Below are positions 56,191 through 64,000 of a DNA stretch of 64,000 nt, piece by piece (position 1 is the stretch's first letter; every line of letters begins with the position of its first letter). A program made the position numbers and the translations under genes. Location: positions 84,138,400 through 84,202,399 of the forward strand of contig OY829328.1 in the NCBI GenBank assembly GCA_963691655.1, written 5' to 3'. Below the pieces are notes generated by a model, which saw only the letters and a list, made by a program, of their open reading frames with translations, ran no database searches and was not told the DNA's origin. Source of the DNA: Toxonevra muliebris (Eukaryota; Arthropoda; Insecta; Diptera; Pallopteridae).

Positions 56191-58363
56191 TTTGTTTTTA
56201 CGTATATCGATAAAATTCGATTAACGATTTAATTAATCGAAACACATTTTAATTTTCTTGCTTATTCAAGAAATTTGAAGTTCTCAAAATTTATTAAAAT
56301 TTTAATGATAAACTATTGATAGAAGTTTCTTTCCATTTCTTATAAATTTTTGTCGATAAATATTGATAACTTATTTATTTTAATCGAAGTTGATTAATCA
56401 ATGCTTCAGAGACAGCCATTTAAATTCAGAGGAAAAGTTTTCGAGATTCTGCTCTTGCCTATGCGTATATTAATCGAGATTGCTCTATTCTAAAATATTT
56501 CCTATATAGATATAGCATTACTTCTATATCGATATATCTTAGAGATTACATTATGTACAACCCAAAAAGTGGTGTCCTTTCGAAAATTAGATTTTATCCA
56601 CATTTTATTTTTTTCAGTGACCTCATCAAGATTTGAATTTGGTTATTTCCCGCATATTTCAAAAAGATAACTTATTGTTAGCTACTGATATGTTATCGCA
56701 CTGTAAAACCCATTAATAATACTTATTCATATAAAAAAGCTTGCTAATGATACTGAATTATTTATCGATAATTCTGTAGGACATAACTTACTTCATACTG
56801 AATATTTTTTATTATATCGCTGAAAACAATAATGCTGTAACAACATTTATTTTTATAATTTTATTTACAAAACAAATACTTGAGACGATTGCAGTTATGT
56901 ATTAAAATATATATGCAATAATATAATTATGTATAAATCTAGTAAATTCTTGGGTTATTGAACTTATTGTTTATCGATAGCTCATGTAACAACTTTTTCT
57001 ATGAAATAAAATTTCATTTTTTTTTTTGCATAATAGTGAAAATTTTTTATTTTTTTTTGCATAGTTATGAACTTAAATAACAAAATATTCAACAAAACAA
57101 TCACCTACAGATATCTATAGATATGCATATAAAAAAATTTGTTTAGTCGATTGAAATTTTAATTTATATCAGTCTCGTAAATCTCACTAGCAGTCAGCAT
57201 TAAAAGTTATAACTTTATATTTCTCTTGAATGTTTCAGAATTTACGAGAAAAAAGTTTTTCTTTCGCACCCTTTTTTGTTTTTTTGTTTTTGGCTTTGAT
57301 AAGATAAAAAGCAAAATTGTGATAGCATTACTTCATATTATTTTATTAGGAAACTACATATGTACTTAGGGACTACATACGCATTTTTTTACTATTTTTA
57401 TCTATTTTACGATAATTTCATTAACGTAACATCAAGCAATCGATAAAACTGTAGAACTTTCGCTAAATAACAAGTCACTTTTTTTACTTATTGTATTTAT
57501 TTATAAAAATTGCGTAGTTATGGTGAAATTGTTAGGATTGTGAGGTATAGCGCGCAATGGTCGGGAAAAGGCTGTGCTAGAGGCTTGATTTGAAAGGGAA
57601 TGAAGCCTTTTCTGGTAAAGACCTATCTTGAAATGTTGCTGGAGATAGACAAATCAATTTAATTATTTTTATCTGCCAAAAACTGTTAAATAAAAGGACA
57701 TAGGTTAAAATTATCTGGATTAGGGAAGGGTGGAGAGATAGGGCAAGTTAGGGGTAACCTTAGTTGCTCTTGCTGACTTTTAAAGCTATTCTGAAATTCT
57801 GTTTAGAAATGTGAAATAGAATAGTGGATGAAATATTCATATATAAAATAATATCGATAAATTATCGATATATTGTGCAATAAAAGAATTGAAATTATAT
57901 GCATTTTGAAATATTAATCTTCGCAAAATTTTTTAAAAATATCTCAAGTACATAATATAAAATAATGTGCGCTAAATAGACAAGCTTTATACAAAAACTG
58001 TTAATATCGATAAGTAATCGATTATTTTATTATGAATTATTACAATAGAAACACTTCCAAGTATGATACTTACCCTAAAAATAACTGAATAATTACAATG
58101 AAATATGAAAAAATGGCATAGTGACTTTTGATATCGATAAATTATCGTTTGACATATAAAAACTTTAAAATACAAAACTGCAAAAAATCTTTGCAAATAT
58201 TTTTTTAAAACTTGAATAATTAGTATTTTCTCAGATAGTTAGTGAAAATAATGCAATACCAATAAACATCGATAAAATATCAGTTTTTAAAGTATTATAG
58301 TTTAAAATGCTAGCAGTTTCTTTTTCACACCCCACCAAAATCATTCAATATCTATTAAAAATA

Positions 58364-58583
58364 AAAAAAGTTAATGTTGATTTAACCTGTAGGTGAAGAT
58401 GATAAAGTAACTATAAATATCGAAATATTATCGATTTTGGTTACATTAAGATTTAAAACTAAAATACAAACACAAAAAAGTTAATGTTGATTTAACCTGT
58501 AGGTGAAGATGATAAAGTAACTATAAATATCGAAATATTATCGATTTTGGTTACATTAAGATTTAAAACTAAAATACAAACAC
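58364..58583. repeat. Exact 110-bp tandem duplication
   Basis: 58364-58473 and 58474-58583 are identical as far as I can read. Each contains TTAACCTGTAGGTGAAGATG and ATATCGAAATATTATCGATT. It is a recent duplication within the older array. Confidence 0.93.
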
Positions 58584-59071
58584 TAAACTTCGAGAAAGCT
58601 TCTTGAAAACCTATGAGTAAATTTAAAAAAATAATTTTCTAAAAGAAAATTGATGAAAATGATGCAGAACTATTAATATCGATAAGTTATCAGTTTCTGT
58701 GGAGTTAGAATATAAAATACTAGCAGTTTGAATTCGTCACCAGGCATACACCTCAAGGGAATCCTTCTGTATTTTTCAAAATATATGAAACTTAATCGTT
58801 TTATAGATCATAATGAAGCAGCATCTTCTAATTTCGATAAATTATCAATTATAGATTTATTTGTTCTAAAAATGTTGGTACATGTATGTACTTCAAGAAA
58901 ACTTAAAGAGAATCTTTCAATAATTATCAAAAACTATAAAACTCATTCATTTTATAGACACAAACTGTGTAGTGAAGAACTTATCGATAAATCATCGGTT
59001 GCTGCTGTATGCAAGACGAACTATGCTCAAAATGATTCCTTTCGTGGAGTATGAAGAGATTTTAACGAACA

Positions 59072-59317
59072 TTATAACTTATTCGACATTTCCAATTCTT
59101 TAGAGTACACTAAAACATCCTTATTAATTATCCTTAATAGATGAGCAACTGATGATTTTATGACTGTGGTTGTATTGAATGCCAATTGGGATAAACGCAA
59201 TTCATTCCATCTTTTCCTTGCAGTCCGGACTGCGATTGCATCGGTCAGCGATCTGTGCGTTTTGCAGATGCGCCCCTCGGTCGTATTGGGCGGGAGGAGG
59301 GTCCGTTGGGATTCGTC
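59072..59317 (-). other. GC-rich open frame of unknown nature
   Basis: A section of about 100 bases (59220-59312) is strikingly GC-rich for this window. On the minus strand one frame is open for 81 codons and reads DESQRTLLPPNTTEGRICK, then HRSLTDAIAVRTARKRWNEL. I do not recognise it. It may be part of a transposon next to the SINE, or an exon; no clear splice acceptor precedes it. Confidence 0.25.
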
Positions 59318-59329
59318 GTTACAAAAAAA

Positions 59330-59535
59330 AATTCAAATAATAAACAATTTTCATCTTTTTTTTTTGGTGGGTTTGTTTTCTCTTACAGAGAACCGAATCC
59401 GTGGAAGCATCTGTTTCACTAAACTTCCGAAGTGGTTTACTTTTTATTCTCATCTTTATACATCGTTTGGAATTTGAACCCGAGGCAGTTTCGATTTTAG
59501 TCTAGCACTCTATCATTAGGCCACCACACAACATC
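59330..59535 (-). mobile_element. tRNA-derived SINE, reverse orientation, diverged
   Basis: On the minus strand GTGGCCTAATGATAGAGTGC (A-box region) and GGGTTCAAATTCC (B box) form a tRNA-like head at about 59466-59530, similar to the head of the SINE at 3433. An unlike body follows, ending in an A-run near 59351. It interrupts the TATCGATA array. The ends are approximate. Confidence 0.62.
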
Positions 59536-60245
59536 TGTGCAGAATCTCTTTAAAAATATTAAAAAATAAATACCTAATATTCAGGGAGGATACTAGTAGG
59601 AAAAAATTCCACTGCAACAATAAATCGATAAATTATCGATTTTCATATTAATAGAACCTAAATTGCAGGCTTTTTCAAATACTCAACAGGAAAATCTGAC
59701 ACAAATTTTTCAATGACTTTAAAAAAGTATAAAACTTATGCCTTCTATATTCTAAAATGTAACAGAAATTATGAATATCGATAAATTATCGATTTTTTAA
59801 GTATTAGATTAAAACATGCTAGTATTTTTAAATACTCACCCCTAGAAACCTCTAAGAAAATATGTAGATTCCTAACAAAAAGTATGAAATTTATTATAGA
59901 GGTGATAACGATTACATAGGGTTACTATATAAATCGATATATTATCGATTTTTAACTTTTTAGATATATTAATTATGAATCACTGAACTTCAAGAAAAGT
60001 CTTTAGAAAATCTCAAAATAAATTCAACAGCAAAAAAATATATTCTCTTACTAAGTAAACAGAAATCAAATATCGATTAATTATCGATTTTTAAAATATT
60101 ACAATTTTTTTTACAATACTTCACTCAAAAATAGAATTTCGTAATACCAAAGACCCAAAAATATTCAAATATTTTCAAACATTTAATTAACAAAAAAATA
60201 AAAAGTATTTATGAAAAGTTATCGATAGCAAAAACATATATTTCG

Positions 60246-62429
60246 TTTAATATTTCTTTCATTAAATAAAAATCTTAAATTTTCAGTTTTAATTAACCAA
60301 AAAAAAAAAATAAAAACAAAAACTACTTTCTCAAAAGCCAAAATTGCAAATTGGTAAGTCTTAAAAATTAATTAAACTTTAAATGCAATAAACAAAAAAA
60401 AAAAAAAAATTTTAAAACAACAACTTGAATGAAATGCTTATATGCTATTTAAGCGGTACTTTATGTACACAACTTATATACTATACAACAAAAAAAAAAA
60501 ACTGAAAAAAAGAAAAAATAAATAGAAAACTGATTTGTTGCTTTTTGTAATGTTGGCGCTTGTGATTCTAAACTAGTGAATGCGCATCGCATACAATATA
60601 AAAAAAATTAAAAAAAATAAATAAAAATATATACTCTAAATATGCATACAAAAATATGAATGTACTATATGTATATTGTTATATACAACAACAATGTATA
60701 TGATAATATTTTATGTTGCTCGCTTTTCTATATACATAAATAAAAATTATTTTCTCAAAAGCAAGACGAAAAAAAAAAATAAGTTCCATGGGATTTAGTT
60801 GTGTGTAGTAGTGTGTTATTTCTTTGGCTGCCTCTGGGTGCATTGCAGTGCGCTATAATTTATATAATATATATACATATATATATATATTCAATAAATA
60901 TTTAATAAATATATAAACCATGCATACATTTACTCGTATACATACTTGTATTTGTATACTTTTCTTTACCTTTAGAGATGCCAGTTGCATTGCGAATAAA
61001 TTATTTTGCCAAATTACATTTTGTGTGTACCATGAAAATTATTATTATTATAATTATTATTATTATTATTGTTATTATTATTATTATTGCATTATTTATT
61101 TATTTATGTTTTAAGCCATTTTACATTCTTTGTATAAACCTGCATTTCATTTACATTTTCCCATTGTACCTATTCCACTTTCTTCAATTTGTATCCGATT
61201 TTCATGTATAGCCTCCGCAGTCCAGCATAATCCAACACTTGTACACCTTGCCTAATTAATGAATAATGTCGATTTTGAGTTTTTGATATATATTTTTTTA
61301 TGTGATATATGTGCAGTAAAGTCGACATTATCTCATTATTGGTTGAACTCATATGTACATTTTTTTTACATATTTATAAACATTTCCTTGCTTTAATTTG
61401 ATTTATTTTTAAGGTCATGCCCATTTTTTATTTTCTTAATTTACAAAATTTATATACATTTATTTTTTATTATTTTAAATTCCCTTAATTTTCACGCATT
61501 TTATTGCTCATTCATAGACGCAATGATTTTTATAACAGAATTGCTGATTTTTGACAAGGAATTTGATAATGTGAAGTCATTAGGCGTAAAAAATTAATAA
61601 TAGCTTTCAGCCATCAATGACAATGAGTTATTGCTCCCCGAGAGATATCCTAATACTTAAAAAAACTCATACCCGAAATTTGTCTCTTCCTTTTTGAAAT
61701 AATAACTTTCGTAAAATATTTAGATTTATTATGCTTAAACAGCCGAAGACCCTGGTAGCCAGTGCTCCTCTTTTTTCAGTAATCTAATGATTTATCATTA
61801 TTTTTCTTTTAATAAATAATCAAGTTATGATCAAAAACCTGTAACACTCTCAAGTAGTTACTCTTTAAATGATATTTTGATTGTGTTCCTTATTGATGGC
61901 AGAAATCGTAAAATTAATTTTAGATAAGACACCAGCCTAGCCTAACGGCATCTTCTTTCCAATTAGTCTTTACCTATGCTGTTTGCCGAATCTGTTGCTA
62001 AGAAAAAATTATAAAATTATTTTCGATATTGATATGTCTAAGAATTCCCCACTCCACTTCGCTATGCCCTTCTCTCTGCCCACCACACGGGAAACTTTTC
62101 AGCAGAACTTCAAATTTTTGCCTAGCTTCATCTTGTTTTCGGAATTGTTTAGTTTCATACTCTCTAGATATCAATTTTAAAAGTATTCTAATGACGTCTG
62201 ATTACCAAGGATTCCCCCCCTACTTCCCCCCTCCCCAAAAAAAAAAACACTAAAACTCTGTTTCCCTTGAGAAAACAGAGAATTTTTTTCATAGAGGTTT
62301 TTGTCATTGTACCTCGACCTGCAAGATCTATTATACGTCCCTCTTCTCTATCTAGTCTAATCTGCCTAGAGTACCTCATCCAGTCCAGTCTTCCTTAAGA
62401 ATTTGAGTATTGCGCCCGGATCTATGGAT
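60246..62429. other. 2.2-kb AT-rich stretch without a gene
   Basis: (ATT)n at 61038-61091, A-runs near 60300 and 60394, and (TA)n near 60862-60892. The open frames over (ATT)n are not genes. Confidence 0.45.
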
Positions 62430-63030
62430 GCTAGATCTGTGCTAGGCACTTAGTACATACTCAGACATTCCATTATTTTATAGAACAGTGCTCCACACTA
62501 AGCTAAAATATATTCTGATGATTCATCTTCCTCATTACTAAACCAATATATTGAGCTTTTCTCAACCCCTATTTTGCAAAGATGTTTTCTAAGCCTACAG
62601 TACCCAGTCAGAATACCAGCTACTAATATGCGCAAACTGTTTTTGTTGAGACCAATGCAGAATGCGTATCTACTGTTATTATAGTTACCTGGAAGCGCTT
62701 TGGATTGCCTCAGTCCCGGAAGATTAGTAAAGAATTCTTGTCTCTTGTTCGTTTCTTAATAGCTGAGTAATTCACTGATTATACTATCTCCTATTCCACA
62801 GAAGGGTTCAGGTCTCTGACCCCTTTCTAGCAAGCTAGTCTGCTTGCTCATTACCCTCTATCCTTACGTGTCCAGGGACCCAACATAGAGCGACTTTTTT
62901 TTCCTTGCTCAGGTGATTGAGCTTGCTCAAACAGTCCCACACTAGTTTAGAGATGATCTCAAAGGAGCATAATGTTTGAATGGCTGTCTGGCTGTCCGAC
63001 ATAATAGCAATTTATACTTCCTATCCAGAT
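62430..63030 (-). pseudogene. LINE ORF2 remnant: RNase H to zinc-knuckle region
   Basis: The minus strand reads AIMSDSQTAIQTLCSFEIISK (catalytic Asp), then VALCWVPGHVRIEGNEQAD followed by a stop and LARKGSET, the diagnostic RNase H end. Further on, after frame damage, LTGYCRLRKHLCKIGVEKSS and SNEEDESSEYILA match the knuckle region with the first cysteines lost. It resembles the LINE at 51.7 kb (RYCRVNKHLPILGL and SNEEKETAEHIL) but is more decayed. Confidence 0.82.
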
Positions 63031-63405
63031 TTTATCGATATTGAAGAATAATCTATGAACTCTGCTACTCTAAGGTTACGAAAATTTTGAACCTATTTAA
63101 TTTTATTTTTCAAAGACAGCTGCTTTCTTAGAGAAAAAGAGAACATTATTGAAGGTATCCATTATGGGCTCTACTATGTTATGGTACATATAAAATACAA
63201 AAAAAAAACATCTCAATTGATCTTTGTGCATGGCCATCACCGTTCAAAGTTTATCAAAATTTCGAATATTTATCATTTCTCTCAAAGGTCTTATATTTTT
63301 CCTAGAGAAACAAATAATAAATATTGGCCAATATTGTTGGAAACCTTCCATGAGCTCTGTCAGTCTTATTTTAAAGTATTTATATTTTTATCCAGTCAAA
63401 CTTAG
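63031..63405. other. Short stretch without a gene
   Basis: Mixed sequence with one isolated TATCGATA at 63033. Nothing further is recognised. Confidence 0.45.
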
Positions 63406-64000
63406 CAGGGCCGTAGCCAGAATTCTTTTTCGGGTGGGGTTTTCATTCGAAGAAAATTAACATTGACTTGCCATTACTGATGATGAGCCCGACCTCAAAA
63501 CAATTACCAAAAATACAAAAAATAGTCAGAGGCTCATTTTTTTCAAATGATTATCAGTGGGAATTCGGGCCATGATAAAGAATCCGGATGAGGTTGGCTT
63601 ATTCTCCCGAAATTCGTGCAGTTACTGCATTGAAAGAGGTCTTCCGAGTCGGGGTGCTCTGAGCAATAATGGGTTAAAGAATTAATTACATTTTAAGATT
63701 GTTTCATAAAACTTTGGAGCTGATCCACTACTACTGCCCTACATGGGCTTTGCGAATAAAATGGCTCCTAGTGTTTGTGAATGCATTTTTTATACTGAAC
63801 ACGAATCTGAGTTAAAAAATTTCCCATCACGCCACGTTTTAGAAAAAATGGGATGGAAAACCCTAAAATAGAATTTTTGGCCATTTTTTTTTAATTGGAG
63901 AGCTGAACACTGGCGTCCTACAAACTTCGAAATCCAGAAATTATGGGCTGAATCATGCCCTTCCAAATGAGCCCTAACCCGAAACTGTAAATCAAAAACA
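63406..64000. mobile_element. hAT-type element, copy 2, cut by the window end
   Basis: It begins CAGGGCCGTAGCCAGAATTC, as copy 1 at 6911, and shares the interior (CATTGACTTGCCATTACTGA, then CAAATGATTATCAGTGGGAA). If it is intact, the 8-bp duplication should be AAACTTAG (63398-63405). The right end lies beyond the window. The 63825-63910 section is nearly identical to 8698-8799 in reverse. Confidence 0.85.

Larger units (their letters stand above)
56191..60245. repeat. 4-kb diverged array of TATCGATA palindromes
   Basis: The octamer TATCGATA occurs 12 times (56205, 56527, 56763, 56972, 57852, 57863, 58015, 58132, 58677, 58982, 59776, 60220). Often it is doubled into ATCGATAAATTATCGAT (57853, 59625, 59777). 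Sites recur roughly every 120-160 bp between 57.85 and 60.2 kb, with one gap where the SINE lies, so this looks like an old tandem repeat of about 150 bp in which the palindrome is the best-kept part. TATCGATA is the known DNA replication-related element bound by DREF, and CGATA clusters bind the boundary factor BEAF-32 in Drosophila. Frames over it are not genes. Confidence 0.75.

Noticed and set aside
58728..59054. 108-codon open frame
   Set aside because: It lies across units of the TATCGATA array and has no domain; it arises from the repeat.

Overview
The window looks like non-coding and transposon-rich DNA from a higher fly (cyclorrhaphan Diptera). The sequence is very AT-rich, with many CAA/CAG/AAT microsatellites and long A-rich leader-like stretches. 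It carries R1-clade and RNase H-bearing LINE remnants, hAT and Tc1/mariner elements, and a fly-type Prx4 (Jafrac2-like) gene fragment. I find no intact ordinary protein-coding gene. Almost every open frame is low-complexity, satellite or a decayed transposon. The species cannot be named from this sequence alone.

Layout: 0.1-1.75 kb is a Tc1/mariner copy (ITm-1) with a MITE inside it. 2.98-3.06 kb is a strong hairpin. 3.3-5.0 kb is a 121-bp satellite that reverses orientation and is split by a tRNA-derived SINE. 5.6-6.4 kb resembles a TATA/GAGA promoter and leader exon with a consensus splice donor. 6.9-8.9 kb holds hAT-type elements. 11.9-13.0 kb is a 192-bp satellite. 20.57-22.05 kb resembles an Inr/MTE promoter followed by a CAA-rich leader. 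22.4-25.7 kb is a very diverged ~180-bp satellite interrupted by a MITE. 26.8-28.8 kb is ITm-2, carrying a MITE and a piece of Prx4. 30.0-31.4 kb holds more diverged tandem repeats. 33.1-33.4 kb is a LINE tail. 36.1-37.0 kb holds nested palindromic MITEs. 37.2-38.0 and 46.0-48.3 kb are minisatellites with a 10-11 bp period. 39.8-41.6 kb is an R1-clade LINE inserted into another LINE. 44.3-45.1 kb holds two more MITEs. 51.7-52.7 kb is a LINE interrupted by an array of the arthropod telomere motif TTAGG. 54.9-55.8 kb is a LINE split by a MITE. 56.2-60.2 kb is a diverged array of TATCGATA palindromes (the DREF/BEAF-32 motif). 62.4-63.0 kb is a LINE RNase H remnant. 63.4 kb to the end is a second hAT copy.

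The mobile elements date one another through reciprocal empty sites. The two mariner copies each carry a 5-bp-TSD MITE at a position that is empty in the other, and the Prx4 insert in one is absent from the other. The two leader-like regions and the lack of coding exons suggest that the window covers upstream and first-intron DNA of one or more large genes lying mostly outside it. That last point is inference.
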